Below, piece by piece: positions 44,590-56,030 of a stretch of 64,000 nt of DNA. Location of the stretch: positions 149,441-213,440 of the forward strand of contig SZWC01000513.1 of NCBI GenBank assembly GCA_023375785.1, given 5' to 3'. Within the stretch, counting starts at the first letter, position 1. Each line of letters begins with the position of its first letter. The notes under the pieces are model-generated. The model saw only the letters and a program-made list of their open reading frames with translations. It ran no database searches and had not been told where the DNA came from. This stretch comes from Penium margaritaceum. Lineage: Eukaryota; Streptophyta; Zygnematophyceae; Desmidiales; Peniaceae. The position numbers and the translations under genes were made by a program.

Positions 44590-45200
44590 TCTACGGGTGT
44601 GTTTGCAGCAGGCACAAGCAGCCTGCAGCAGCCAGCAACACCAGCACCAGCACCACACAGCAGCGTGCAATCAGCTGCAGCCAAAACCGCATGCAGCAGC
44701 AGCAACAGGGTCAGCAACGTAGCAGCTTGCACATGCAGACAGCAGCAGCAAGCTAGTACACTGCACTTGCATAATGCAACCCGAAGTTGTGTAGCCTGCA
44801 CCTAGCTAGCAGTAGCAGCAGCAGTAGCACACGCGAGTAGTTGAAGTAGGATAGCGCAGCAACTACAGCTAGGTGTGGTAGCCATGCCTGCGTGTATCAG
44901 CAACTGTAGCTTGCAGTCCTGGCAGGCGACGTGTCCTGCACTGAGCACCTCACGATTGCTCAGCCAGCAGCGAGCAGCAGATGATGCAGCAAAGCAAGCA
45001 GCAGCAGCACTGCGCACACATCAACTGAAAAGGTGCATTGCGTGCGAGCAACAACCGTAGCAGCAGCCTGGCACAGCTTGCCAGCACTGGCGCAAGCAGC
45101 GAGTAGTGGCTGCTGCGTTGCGCACTTTGCGCGATTACTAGCTTCAGCATCAGCAGCAGCAGCGGCAGCGACATCGCATTGCAGCAGCCGATGACGTATT
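44590..45200 (+). repeat. Element B leader, CAG/GCA-rich
   Basis: Scattered GCAGCAGC-type triplets over 600 bp, continuing the 11-bp array. No gene. Comparable CAG-rich leaders occur in A (about 50700-50790) and C. Confidence 0.85.
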
Positions 45201-46355
45201 TGCCTAGGCCTTCCCCTCTCTTGCCCTTGACTCTGGCCCTGAACCGATGCAAGAATCATTGATTTTGATTCTAGGGTTCATTAATTTCCCTCTCGATCTT
45301 TGATTTTTGGTTGATTCTACGTGTATGTGGGAAACGGTTCAAATCAGCGGGACTGCGACTTGGAACCTATCAATTTCGCGCTATTCGATGTCCGAGTTTC
45401 ACGGACATCGACCCTGATTTTTCGGAAGAACGTCGCTCGTCACCCGGTGCATAGAGCATGACATCACGGTGCGTACAAAGTGCTCGTTTTTTCCCTTGGA
45501 ACGACGTGTCAAGAAAACGCATCTCAACACGTTGATGTGTGAGTAGATTCGGTAAAACATGGCTTGAAAAATGTTTTCTGGTAAACGTCTACATGCCAGG
45601 CATTCGGAATGATTTGTGCTGTTTCCGCAATCAGGACGTTTCCCACACATTGGAAAGCATACCACGTAGACCGGCATCAGGTTAACTTCCTAGGAAATCA
45701 GCGGGAGTCGTTTGATTCCTCCTTCGCTTTCGTCAAGTTTTTTGGCGGATTCGGGAACAGTTGCGAGATCTCGCGAATTTTTTGCATGTCCCCTCCTGCC
45801 TATCTACCATGAAATCAAAATCAAAATCAATGCATCGGTTCAGGCCCTCTTTCTCCTACTCGCTCTCGCTTGCTACCATGTACTCTTTCTCGCGGCCCTG
45901 CTAACGTCACGGTCTGCACATTGCTGTGGCGAAATTCACCCACGACCTCGCGTGGGTGCAAAATCACCCACGCGATCGTGGGTGGTTTCCGGTCGCACTT
46001 CCATTCTCCATGCCGGATTTGTTCTAGCCACTTCATTCAACAAAAACCTTACCCCGCAGGAACAATCGAAATAAACCTGGGTCTTTTCGATCGTCCAGCG
46101 GGTATTCCTGTAACCTTTTGTAGAACCGAGCATCCATTTTGTTTTACTATTTTTTCTTCTTTTCTTCTTCTTATTGAAGGGGAGGCACTTTTGCATTCTT
46201 TTCTTTTTCCTCCTTTTCAGCACAAGTACGTCTACCGTGCACCACAGCCCTTTTATTCATTAGTCCATTCCAAACCCTTCCCTTTCATTTTGCACCACCT
46301 AGGGATAGTGAAAGAACCTCTCACGTCATCACATCTCATCATCCCTCTCGACACG
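45201..46355 (+). other. Element B interior, no domain recognised
   Basis: Mixed-composition DNA. Two adjacent small palindromes of CACCCACG/CGTGGGTG lie at about 45937-45986. No retroelement motif. Confidence 0.55.
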
Positions 46356-47290
46356 ATGTTGCCGTGGCCAGGGCGACCTCTTGGCCCTTACCTCACACAG
46401 GGATTTTCTCCCTCACCCACTGATAGTATCTTGCACTCTCACCCTCTTCATCTGCGACCCTCAGACTCACTGAGGCCGCCGCCGGGACCACCACCACGTG
46501 GTCACCCCGGCAATGTGCTCCCGTGGTTGTTTTCTCCACTGTCGGGCCACAGTCACTCCCACCACGTGTTGCCTTCCGGCACAGTGCTTCTACCACCAGC
46601 ACCACCACCTCATGGTGGTACTGGTCAGTCACTCCTGTGGTCGGTTTCTTCACCACTAAGAGAGAGCTTTTTCCTAGATCCGTCGTTTCACCAGCCTACC
46701 GGTGCAATGACGCGGACATCACCCTCTCATGGGTCCACGAGACAGCCTCCTCTGTAGTGAGCTTCTACTTCTTCACCACCACCTCTACATGCCTCCGCAT
46801 GTCATCAGCCTGACGGCTTAGTGCCCGGACCATCTCCACCTTCTGGTCATTCTTCTCCGTGGTCCATCTCGTCACCACCAAGACAAGGTGTTCTTCACAC
46901 GCATCGGCATCATCCGTCACCTTCAGGGGCCGATGTGCGGCTACCAGCACCTCCTTCTGTTGATGCTACCCTCTAGCCGCTCCCGTGGTCGGTTGCTACA
47001 CCGCAAGGACACTGCATTCTCCATCCTCACCACCATGACTCTCAGAGGATTGGTCACCTTCTTCCACGACAGGATCCAACTTTTGTGGATTTGCCTGCCA
47101 CTTTTGTGGCGATGGATGCCACGGTTGGCGCCAGTGTCACTTGCGCCCCAGTGGGTGGCATCCACCCTGGGTCACGCCTCGCGAGTTCCCTCACATACCA
47201 TAGCAGACAGACCTACCTCATTTGTCAGTTCATCACACCGGCGCTCTTGCTGTCCTGCACACCGAGCTCTAGAGTCTGCGACAGATGATG
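46356..47290 (+). pseudogene. Element B Pro/Ser/His-rich reading frame
   Basis: From the ATG at 46356 (MLPWPGRPLGPYLTQGFSPS) the frame runs 133 codons to a double stop at 46755 and seems to continue in the same style, with a frame change, through SPPSGHSSPWSISSPPRQG. Proline-rich PPPGPPPRGHPGN and PPAPPPHGGTGQ units recur with PLW(S)xSSP. No known domain is visible. It could be a structural or linker-like protein of the element, captured host sequence, or chance openness in GC-rich DNA. Confidence 0.35.
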
Positions 47291-47379
47291 TAGCACATCA
47301 CGGACCATCTCTTCACACATCGGATTGACTCTTCATGTACACCATCGTCCTCATCTTCCTCATCTTCTTCTGAGGGACC

Positions 47380-48118
47380 TTCCCCGGCTGCACTGGACCT
47401 TCCGGCTCAGTCTACAGCTATTCTCTCCATCCTCCGCTCCACTGGTGTCATGCCCCCTCTCATTCAGCCTCCAGCTCATCAACATTGCCGTCGCCTTGCG
47501 CGTCATGCTCGTCTCGTCTCTGGCACGTCTTCATCTCCACCGGCTTTTATCGTTGCACCGGCTAAGGGGGGGTGTGCGCTTCCGCCCACTTCAACATCGA
47601 CCATGTCAGTGAGCACCGAGAATCGAGCAGGAGCACCTGGCACTGCATCAAACACATCCACACTGTCTACATCCACGCTTCCCGCATCCTGTATAGTACC
47701 AGCTACATTTGTTGGTACAGCTACACCTACTACACCAGTTGTCCCACCTGTTGCATTGCCAGCAGCAGCATTCTCTGTAGTTTCTACATCTTTAGCAACA
47801 GTATCAGCATCAGACACATCCACACAGCCTATATCCACACTTCCCACATCCTTGACAGTACCAGCTGCATTGGCTGGTACAATTGCAATTGTAGCACCAG
47901 CTGTAGCAGCAGTGACAACTGTCCCAGCGGCACCATCTGCTCCATCCACTTCAACATCTGCTACATCCACAACGTCATCGGCATCAGCCTTTCCTGTAGC
48001 ATGCGCTTCATTCATAGCACCAGCTACATCAGTTGTGAAAGCTGCTCTAGCGGCACCAGTTGCTTCATCTCTCACTACAGTCACATCATCAGGTTCCTCT
48101 CTAGTGTTAGCTTCTTCC
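47380..48118 (+). pseudogene. Element B Ala/Ser/Thr-rich reading frame
   Basis: The frame reads SSEGPSPAALDLPAQSTA, LARHARLVSGTSSSPPAFIV, then a long Ala/Ser/Thr/Pro/Val-rich tract with repeated TSTLPTSLTVPAALAGT-like units to a stop at about 48120 or, shifted, at 48680. The nucleotide basis is degenerate GCATCAGCA/ACATC repeats (to about 48640). Unknown function; low complexity makes coding doubtful. Confidence 0.35.
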
Positions 48119-48673
48119 ATCGACTACACCATTTGTATCTGGTGCCTCTACGGCGCTTTCATCTTCCACACCAGCCTTGTTAGCCACGTTGGCTGCACTG
48201 ACCATGTCGTCTTCACCAGATGCACCAACTCAATCACTGGAGTCGACGTCTTCATCAGGATCCTGTGCATGGATGGTAGCGGCACCTTTAGGATCATCAT
48301 CTACTCCAGATGTTGCATCAGCTTCGTCTTCTGCCTCAACAACAGCGCCTACGTCCTCTATAACATCACCTTCTGGGACATCATCTGCATCCACTATATC
48401 GACATCATCTATAGCACCTACAGCATCAGTTGTGTCTACTGTATCATGAGCACGAGCTGCATCACCACCGCCAGCTTCACCCTTAGCATCAGCTGCATTG
48501 GCAACATCTGCTGTAGCGGCAGCATCTGTTGCATCAGCAGCATCGGCTTCATCAGCAGCATCAGCTACTTTGGCAGCATCAGCTACATCATCAGCAACAT
48601 CCACATCAGCAGCCTCAGCGACATTGACTACATCCACTGCTTTTTCTCTTCCCTAAGTTGTCAGCGATTATGT

Positions 48674-49212
48674 AACAGCTGATAGAGACACCATTCTGCC
48701 GTCTGAGATCTTGGAGGGGGCATTGGAGTCTTGCCCACCTATGGTAGTGAGTGCAGGGTCAGTGCCCTTCACCAGGTTGGCAGCACATAGTCATTCCTGT
48801 CTGAGATGCCGAGCTGAGGAGGATGAGACTCGCTGCTAGATCAGTGCGTAGGAGACTTACGTTGCTACCATCCGAGAGACATTGTCCGGAGACACCCCTC
48901 CACCACAGGATGCTCCCGGTGACATCTTTGCTGGGTACATGGGTGAGTTGGTCACTGCGCAGGGGTACCTGCGGTCGTTGGAGTGTTCAGCTTCTACATC
49001 GCCTACAGTGACGAGCTCTCCACACACAGCACCAGAGTCAGCTGGTTAGCACCTCTGGCAGCTGCCACATGTGGGGGTTCCAGCCTCTTCCCCCTCTCCT
49101 GACCGTCTAGCAATCGACAGCGTCTTCTCCACTCATGCACCCTCAGAGTCCGATCAGAGTGAGACCCTGGACCTTGCCAGCTGGGATCTCTCGCAGCCGC
49201 CAGGAGTGTGAG
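48674..49212 (+). pseudogene. Element B 3' reading frame, unrecognised
   Basis: The plus strand reads DRDTILPSEILEGALESCPP, CLRCRAEEDETRC, two stops near 48837-48848, then TIRETLSGDTPPPQDAPGD, YMGELVTAQGYLRSLE, LAIDSVFSTHAPSESD and a final stop near 49210. Balanced, acidic composition unlike the flanking repeats suggests genuine old coding sequence. I do not recognise it, and no gag, RT or integrase signature is present. Confidence 0.4.
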
Positions 49213-49580
49213 GTGAGACCGAGTTGCCTTTCTCACATTACTCCGGAGCTGGTGAGTGATTTGTGTTGGACAGTGTAGGAGTGAGTTGTGCACATGGTAG
49301 CTATCTCACCCTCATTTTCCTTTCCTTGCTGACGTTTTAATAACCAGAGCCACTCTCACATCTAGCCATTACTTGATTGTTCTCCCTAGATCGTTTAGAC
49401 TAGGGGGGACAAACTGCTCTCTACAGCCGACAGCTTTGTGGCCTCCTACATACAGGGGGAGCATGCTTATCTGTAGACACAGGTGTTTGAGTTCATGTCC
49501 CCAGAATTCTCTCATTGAGGGGGAGTGTACTTACCCTCCAATCTGGTGCCCTTGTTGATAGCTCTTACAGCCCAGGGGGA
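49213..49580 (+). other. Element B 3' noncoding and polypurine-like tracts
   Basis: Several AGGGGGA tracts occur (about 49401, 49455, 49516, 49573). The last, CCCAGGGGGAGAG, abuts the 3' LTR start. Confidence 0.65.
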
Positions 49581-49716
49581 GAGTTGGTGTATGGGCTTTG
49601 AGCTTTCATGTAGTCCTGTGCAGAGAGAGCCCCCTAGCTTGTGCTAATTGTTCTTCAGTTGCTACCTTACTCCCTCTGTTATATGAGTGATGCATTCTAG
49701 CAGCTCAGTTCATGCG
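49581..49716 (+). repeat. Element B 3' LTR, left part
   Basis: 136 bp matching 43234-43370 at about 94% by eye, cut at CATGCG by element A. Confidence 0.93.
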
Positions 49717-50221
49717 TGTTGATTTGTGTTGAGTACCACAAGGTGACCTCTGGCCTCGTTGCACGCTCACCTCACTGTTGCAGGTGACTGATCACTGGAG
49801 AAAGAGACGTTCCTCTAGCCACTTCACCGTGATGACGTCAGCTTCACGTTAGACAATCTCTTGGCTCAGTCAGCAGGGAATTACAGAATCTTCTTGAGTT
49901 TGCATACAATTTGCTTGTGTATGGTGGAATTGTGTGGTGCCCACCGGGTACATACTCAAACAGGCCTAGTCAGGGTGCTGGGATAACTTTGTGGTCGAGT
50001 GGTGACTTTTCACCACCTACGAGTGCAGCGAGCTTGAGCAAGCTCGTTGCTCGCTTGCTCGCTGCGTCTCTCGCATCCTCGCTTCCAACACCTCTGTCGC
50101 GTGTGTCTCACTTACACTTGGCCATTTTTCTTGACTTCCACGCATGACCCACCATGGCTTGACCTAATTCTTGAGTCCCTTGCCATGTAAGCTCTTCTAG
50201 TTGTTAGTCTTGACTACTTAC
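49717..50221 (+). repeat. Element A 5' LTR
   Basis: 505 bp starting TGTTGATTTGTGTTGAGTAC. It matches 57383-57888 at roughly 95% by eye. The 3' end (TACTTAC) has lost the final A against TGCCTACA in the other copy. The primer-like TGGTATCAAATC follows. Confidence 0.94.
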
Positions 50222-50236
50222 TGGTATCAAATCCTC
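50222..50236 (+). promoter_or_regulatory. Element A primer-binding site (degenerate)
   Basis: TGGTATCAAATCC follows the LTR, against TGGTATCAGAGC in I, B and C. Two changes suggest decay or a variant tRNA. Confidence 0.75.
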
Positions 50237-51163
50237 CTACGTGGAAGCCGGACGGCGGATCGACCTGCCGTCCACGCATTCTGGGCCGAACCCGCGGCTG
50301 CCACTCTTGGCATCACATGCTCACACTACCGTCGTGGGCTGCGCGGCTCACTCTCTAGTTGCACTGGGGGAGACTCACACTCAGGAAGGCCTTCTTCTGG
50401 CTACCCTTCGTCTTTCTTGGCAGCCGACCTCCTTGCCTCAACCACGGCCTCTCCTCTCTTGGCGACGGACCCCCCTGCGGCAGGCATCCCACTCTGGACC
50501 TGTCTTCCTCTCACCTCTTCCGCGGCACCTCCTCTCTCCACAGTGCCAGCGAGAAGCATCTGCAGACCCTCCACAGAGACGACCAATCCCACTGCCACCT
50601 CGGTGCCTACTCCTCACTGAACGGCATCCGCACCTTCCATCCGTGCCTCACGTACGTGCCTATCAGTAGCAACGGCAGCTGACTGCCAAGCTCCACATCA
50701 AAAGCCCGGCAGCCCGGCAGCACAGCAGCAGAGCAAAGCGGTTGCGACAGCAACACAGAGCAGCAGCAGAAGCGGCACCGCAGCTGCCATTCCAAGTGCT
50801 GTAGTGTCAGCGGTAGCGGCCATAGCTACGGCCACACCCCACGGCCAGGGCTATCACAGCAACAAGCCGCACTGCTGGCAGCACCACCATCTACACTGCG
50901 CCAGCAGCTACATCTCCCACGGCAGCCTTAGTTTGCATTGGCAGCCGCAAGCCGCAGATCGACTACGACCACGCAGTGAAGTCGATGGGAGTCGTGCCAC
51001 TCTTGAGCGCGACGGCAGCAGCAGCATCTATCACTGACACGCACGCACCACTACAGTGGTGTGCGTTGCCAACCTGGCTTCCTTGAAGCTGCTGGGTGTG
51101 GCATCTTCTAGTGAGCACCACGAGGAGTGACCGACGCATCAGTCCAGTTGCTGGAGAGACGGC

Positions 51164-51829
51164 GTGAACGCGGCTCCGGATGCCCCATCTTCGTCGCGGT
51201 CTGTACTACAAAGCCCGGTAAGCCCCATTCACCCTACTTCCTTTGGGGGGGTTGAGCCGCAGCACATCGCCGCTCCTTCGGCTTTGTACTCCACTGTTCA
51301 TTCAGACACCGTGGAGTTTGCACATACGCTCACACGAGCCGCTTGTGCTGTGATAGACGTTGCCGCTGCAGCTGCTGCCACATTTACGGCAGCAGCCCGC
51401 GCAGCACGCGCCCCTGTCTCAACTTCCGTAGGATGTGCTGTAGAGTCGTACACTGAGGCCGCAGTAGTAGCTAGACCCATAGCTATAGCAGCGACAAATA
51501 TTGGGACAAAGTTAGCCGTAGCCGCAGCAGCTGTGGCTTCCTCGACAGCTTCTGCAGCCTCTGCTGTTTCTACAGCCGCCTCAACCATCCGCACCTCCAT
51601 AGCCGTCGCCGTTGCATCTGCCACATTTGCACCCTCCGCAATCGCCATCCTCACTACAGCAGCCATATCTGAAGTGGCAGTTCTTCCTCCTATGGGTGCC
51701 GCCTTCACCACAGGTGTTCTGTCCCTGGTGGTACCAGCTGCATCCCTTCTCTCTGTTCTATCCGCTGCAGCTGTTGCCATTGTCACACCACTCCTTGTCT
51801 TTTTGTTCAACCCACCTCGCTCCTCGTGA
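51164..51829 (+). CDS. Open reading frame in the element A leader, unknown
   Basis: A 221-codon uninterrupted frame between primer site and gag. It is Ala/Ser/Thr/Val-rich with long AAAAAATF-like runs, and ends with an apolar stretch (VPAASLLSVLSAAAVAIVTP, LLVFLF) that could span a membrane. No family is recognised. Its being open while gag-pol has many stops is notable, but GC-rich, low-complexity DNA opens frames easily. It may be simply a repetitive leader. Confidence 0.35.
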   Translation: MNAAPDAPSSSRSVLQSPVSPIHPTSFGGVEPQHIAAPSALYSTVHSDTVEFAHTLTRAACAVIDVAAAAAATFTAAARAARAPVSTSVGCAVESYTEAAVVARPIAIAATNIGTKLAVAAAAVASSTASAASAVSTAASTIRTSIAVAVASATFAPSAIAILTTAAISEVAVLPPMGAAFTTGVLSLVVPAASLLSVLSAAAVAIVTPLLVFLFNPPRSS

Positions 51830-52023
51830 GGGCTTGTGGCACCTTCCTTTCTCTCCTGCCTGCACGCTGTCTCTCTCCTCAGCTGTCTGGCTTGGCTGTG
51901 TGCATTGGGTTGGGTTGTCCTACAACACATCCAACATGCCTAAGGCACTCCCAGTTTTCCCACACCCACTGGGGCGGGGAAAACTCTGCCGGATTTTTTT
52001 TGGCAGTGCCCCTCGTCGTCACC

Positions 52024-53215
52024 ATGCCTGGTGACGACGAGTCGGCCATAGCCGACCTTCAACGTCAGCTGAACCTCGCTCGCGAGGCCCAGCTTGAGGC
52101 GGAAGGGCTACTCAAAGTCGCTAACGACAACCGTGCTGCCTTTGCAAAGGAGGTCGCTGCTATTGTGCTCAACTGCCTGCCTACTGTCTCTATCTTACCG
52201 GCTGGTGCCTCTGGTGGTACCAGTGCATGTGCCTCTTCCACCCCATCCGCCTCTAGCACCGCAACTACTGACCATGCTAATCCTACTATCACTCCACTTG
52301 CTGCCAGTCCTGCTGCTACCTCTCGCCAGCATAACTTCTTCTCCCAGCCTCCCGTCTTGTCTACTGGACTAGTCTTCTCCTCTTGGGAGACCCGTTTCAG
52401 TGCATGGGCACAGGGGGAACACCTCTGGGAGTACTATTTCCCCGTTGTCCTTGCTTTCACGCCTCTCGCTGCCGAGTCCGCCCGCGCTGTCCACGCCCTC
52501 ATTGCCGCTGCACCAGAGACCCTTGTCGACGACGTTGGTACATACAATGCCGGCCCCGCAGTTCAACGCCCAGCTGACCCCGTCGGTGCTTACACCATGC
52601 TTCAGCATCGCACCACCGTCACTGGTCAGGCAGCTCAGAGCGCCCTCACCGTGGAATTCAACACCCTTTTGATGCGAGCAGACGAGTCAGATCACGCATA
52701 TTGGGCTCGAGGGCTCAAACTGTTGCGCGAGCTTGGCAAGGCAGCGCGAGCTCAATTGTCCACCGTGCACACCATGGTCAACGGGTTGATCCCAGAGCAA
52801 TCTGACCTCCTCCGTGACGTCAAGGCAGTGGAGCTGTAGCGCCTTGCTTCCGAACCAGTCCCCGTTCCCCACCTGGTGTTGGTGCCCTCTGGGACTTTGT
52901 TGCTGAGAGGCTTGCTGCCTGGTGGACCAACCTCCAAAACAAACGGCTTCACCGTACTACAGTCATTGGTGTCGCTGTTGCCACCACCTCTTGCTCCTCT
53001 CCCGCCTCTTCAGCTGCATCTTCCTCTACATCCTCCTCCTCCTCTTTGACCACAACAGCCTCAGCTCTTGCCTCTCAGGGTCGTGGTTGCGACCATGGCC
53101 GCGGCAAGGTCAATGGGCCAACCAAAGCAACCACCCCGTCCCGGGTTCCTGGTGAGGTGGTGTGCTGGAACTACGGCTCCTCCAAGCACTCCACACGCAA
53201 GTGCCCTGAGCTCCC
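52024..53215 (+). pseudogene. Element A gag
   Basis: Starts at ATG 52024 (MPGDDESAIADLQRQLNLAR). Gag core: RFSAWAQGEHLWEYYFPVVL and RTTVTGQAAQSALTVEF, then AYWARGLKLLRELGKAARAQ. A TAG at 52837 (likely CAG) and frame changes follow, with WDFVAERLAAWWTNLQNKRL in another frame. The zinc knuckle is at 53163-53204, CWNYGSSKHSTRKC, whose second Cys is Tyr (TAC), so it cannot bind zinc normally. Confidence 0.85.
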
Positions 53216-53739
53216 TGATGACCTTCGCCTTGCACGCGCCATGCATGCGCAGTGGGCCTGCACTGCTGGCTCCTCCTCCTCCTCCGGTACCAGCTCCATC
53301 GCCGGCTCCTCCTCCCGGACCGCCAGCTCCTCCTCTACCCAGGTCTACTTGACCACATGCGTTTCCTCCCCTCCTTCATCCGTCCCATACCCTTGGGGCT
53401 GGCCACCGCCTTGCAGAGCTCCCGCCTACGCTCGGCCACCTTCCCCGGCCTACGCCCTTCCTCCGTGGTTTCCTCCTCCCGCGAGCTCGCCGGCCCCGTC
53501 GCCGGCGCGCGCCAGTTGGAGCAGTCTCTTCTCCAGCGCCTACACCTTTGCGATCAGGGAGGTGATAGCGTGTCTTCGTTGGCCAGAGGTCCTGCTTGTG
53601 CCAATGACAGTGATCTTCGTGGGGGTCCCTCCGGGCACGTTCTTGATCTGTCACTCGCATCTGTGCCATGGGTCGAGCACTGGAAGTCTGTTGTCGTCCC
53701 TCGTCGTCTTGCTGGTTGTGATTCGTTGCCTCCCTCTCT

Positions 53740-54190
53740 TGGCGTTGTTGCCACCTGTGGCGTTCTCCCCCACGTTCGTGCCTCTGGTGGCTTCTGGGTC
53801 CTCGACTCTAGGGCCACCCACCATATGACCTCTGTCCGTTCTGCCTTTGTCTCGTTAGGTCCTACCAGCTCCGTTCCCTTTGTCCGGACTGGGTCCGGCC
53901 AATTACTCCTCGTACAGGGTGTGGGCGTTGTTTGTTTTGTCCGTCCGAGTGGTGCCCTGTTCTTGCCTGACATTCTATACGTGCCTTCTTTGGAGCTCAG
54001 CTTGCTGTCGGTGATCTCCCTTGACGATCAGGGTATGGATTTCTCTGCCAATCAGGGTGTTGGGATTGTCACTCTTCGTTCCTCTGAACGTGCTGTCTTG
54101 CGGGGGGTTCGCTGTGACAAGTTGTATCATGTCCCTCTTCACTCACCCTCCACACCTTGTGTTGGCTCTACTCTTGCCCATGTCGCACCT
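53740..54190 (+). pseudogene. Element A protease
   Basis: In frame 53252-54508, GFWVLDSRATHHMTSVRSAF carries Arg (AGG, 53810-53812) in place of the Gly of DSGATHHM. It continues through TGSGQLLLVQGVGVVCFVRP and LYVPSLELSLLSVISLDDQG. Same layout as C. An inactive active site is expected. Confidence 0.88.
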
Positions 54191-54199
54191 TCCCTCTCC

Positions 54200-54850
54200 C
54201 CTGCTGATGTCCAGCTCTTGCATCGCCGCCTTGGCCATGTGCACACTGATGCCATCACCAACATGCTTCATCTGCAACCTGTTGTTGGCCTATCACCATC
54301 CACGTTTCCTTCCCCTTGTCCCTCCGATTGTCTTGGCTGTGCTCAGGGCAAAATGCATCGCTCTCCCTTCACTTCATCTGACACTCAATCCTCTCATCCC
54401 CTTGACCTTGTTCATGCTGACGTCATGGGGCCTCTGCCGCATGAGTTCCTTGGGGGTGTTGGGCGTTATGTTTTGTGTCTCACGGATGATTTTTTGCGTT
54501 TTCGCTAGATCTTCGCTCTTTGCCAAAATAGCAATGTGGCTGAGGTCATTGCGTCTTGGTTGGTCCAGGCTGAGCGGTCCTATTAGCGTTCGTTTCACGT
54601 CTTTCGCAATGACCGTGGCGGTGAATTCCTTGGTTCCACCGCCCGGTTCCTCGAGTCCCAGGGGATGTGTGTGGAGACCTCTGCTCCTTACACACCTCAA
54701 CAAAATGGGGTCTCTGAACGTTGGAATCAGACCCTCGCCAACGGCGTCCGCACCCTCCTTTCTACGTCCGGTCTCCCTTTCCCATTTGCCTTTGAGGCCA
54801 TGAGTTACATGACCTGGGTTTGGAATCGAGTGCCGCACGGCCCGCTTTAA
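54200..54850 (+). pseudogene. Element A integrase
   Basis: Same frame as protease: LLHRRLGHVHTDA, CLGCAQGKMHRSPFTSS, LDLVHADVMGPLPHEF, then TAG at 54506, TAG at 54581, FRNDRGGEFLGSTARF, YTPQQNGVSERWNQTLANGV, WVWNRVPHGPL and TAA at 54848. The D,D,E triad and zinc motifs are intact apart from the stops. The C-terminal part continues in the same frame to about 55057, then shifts (WRFRDRERQRVIESRDALFF, frame of 54867). Confidence 0.9.
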
Positions 54851-55304
54851 CGCACTGTGACACCCTTTGAGCGCTGGTACAGCACTCGTGCTGATCTCCG
54901 TCTTGAACGCGTGTGGGGTAGCATTGCATCTGTCTGGCTGCGTGAGGACCTTCGAAGGGAAGCTCTCCCCGCGTGGTCGTCTTTGTCCCTTCCTGGGTGT
55001 CTCCTCCCAGTCAAAGGCCTGGCGCTTCCGGGATCGGGAGCGTCAACGCGTCATTGAGTCTCGTGATGCCCTGTTCTTTGAGTCTGTGTTTCTTCGTCAT
55101 CTCAGTCGTGATTCGTCTGCTACCTCCCTGCTCCTGCTCTCTCGGTTGTGGGGGGACGTCGGCACCTGGGGGCCTGCGGGCGGCTCAGTCCCCTCAGCCC
55201 ATGTGGTTCCTGCTGCGGTCTCCCATCCGTAGCCTTCACCCTCGGAGCGTTCGCCGGAACCCGGAACTGCGACCTCGTCGCCCTCTCAAGCGCTTCCGTC
55301 TACA

Positions 55305-56030
55305 TTGTCTTGCTCCCTCGGCGCTCCAGCCTCTCCCGCCGGGACGTCCCTGGCATCCGCCTCACCTACACACTCCTCTGCTGCCCCGTCCAGTTCGCTG
55401 TCTCCTGTCGCACCGGCCCAGCCCAGTCCGGCCACCGTTCCCCCCGGTCCTGCTCCTATCAAGTCGTTTGTTCAAGAAGGTCGCCTGCGTGCGCTCCCGT
55501 CCCGCTCTGTCGCAGATGCGTCATCTTCTGTCCGTCCCTCCCAGTCTCAGCTGGTGCAGTCCCCAATGTTGTCGACCGGCATGGACGCCCTTGGCCTGGC
55601 CACGGGGGTTATCCACCCTGGCTCAGTGCTTGGCCATACTCTGCTCCTGTCAGAGCACGAGCATGCTCTTGAGGCTGCCATCCTTGGCAACATTGTAGAG
55701 TGTCATGCAACTGTTGCTACCACACCTGCATCGCCGGACCCAGCCACAGTTCAGTAGGCACGGGCTGCACCGCACTCCAAACAATGGGAGGCTGCCATGC
55801 AAGACAAAGTAAGGGCTCTTGATGACCAAGCCGTGTATGAGCTGGTTGACCTCCCGCCAGGCCGCAAGGCCATTAGTGCCCGATGGGTGTTTCGCAAGAA
55901 GTACAAACCCACTGGTGAGCTCGACAAGTACAAGGCACGTCTTACCGCCAAGGGATTTTCCCAAGTGCCAGGTGTCGACTTCGACGAGACGTTTGCCACT
56001 GCTAAGTCTCGTAGCACACCATGATTGGGA
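55305..56030 (+). pseudogene. Element A linker and RT N-terminus
   Basis: A Pro/Ala/Ser-rich linker ending STGMDALGLATGVIHPGSVL, a TAG at 55755, then RT start: AMQDKVRALDDQAVYELVDL, ARWVFRKKYKPTGELDKYKA, LTAKGFSQVPGVDFDETFAT. A small deletion and frameshift follow at about 56000, where the APVGR-type motif should be. Confidence 0.88.

Noticed and set aside
44270-44805. Cys/Gln/Ala/Ser repeat proteins
   Set aside because: The 11-bp array gives the same peptide repeat in all frames, so openness is not evidence of coding.
48230-48637. Asp/Ala-rich 135-codon minus-strand frame
   Set aside because: Mirror of the GCATCAGCA-type repeat in element B. No start context or domain.
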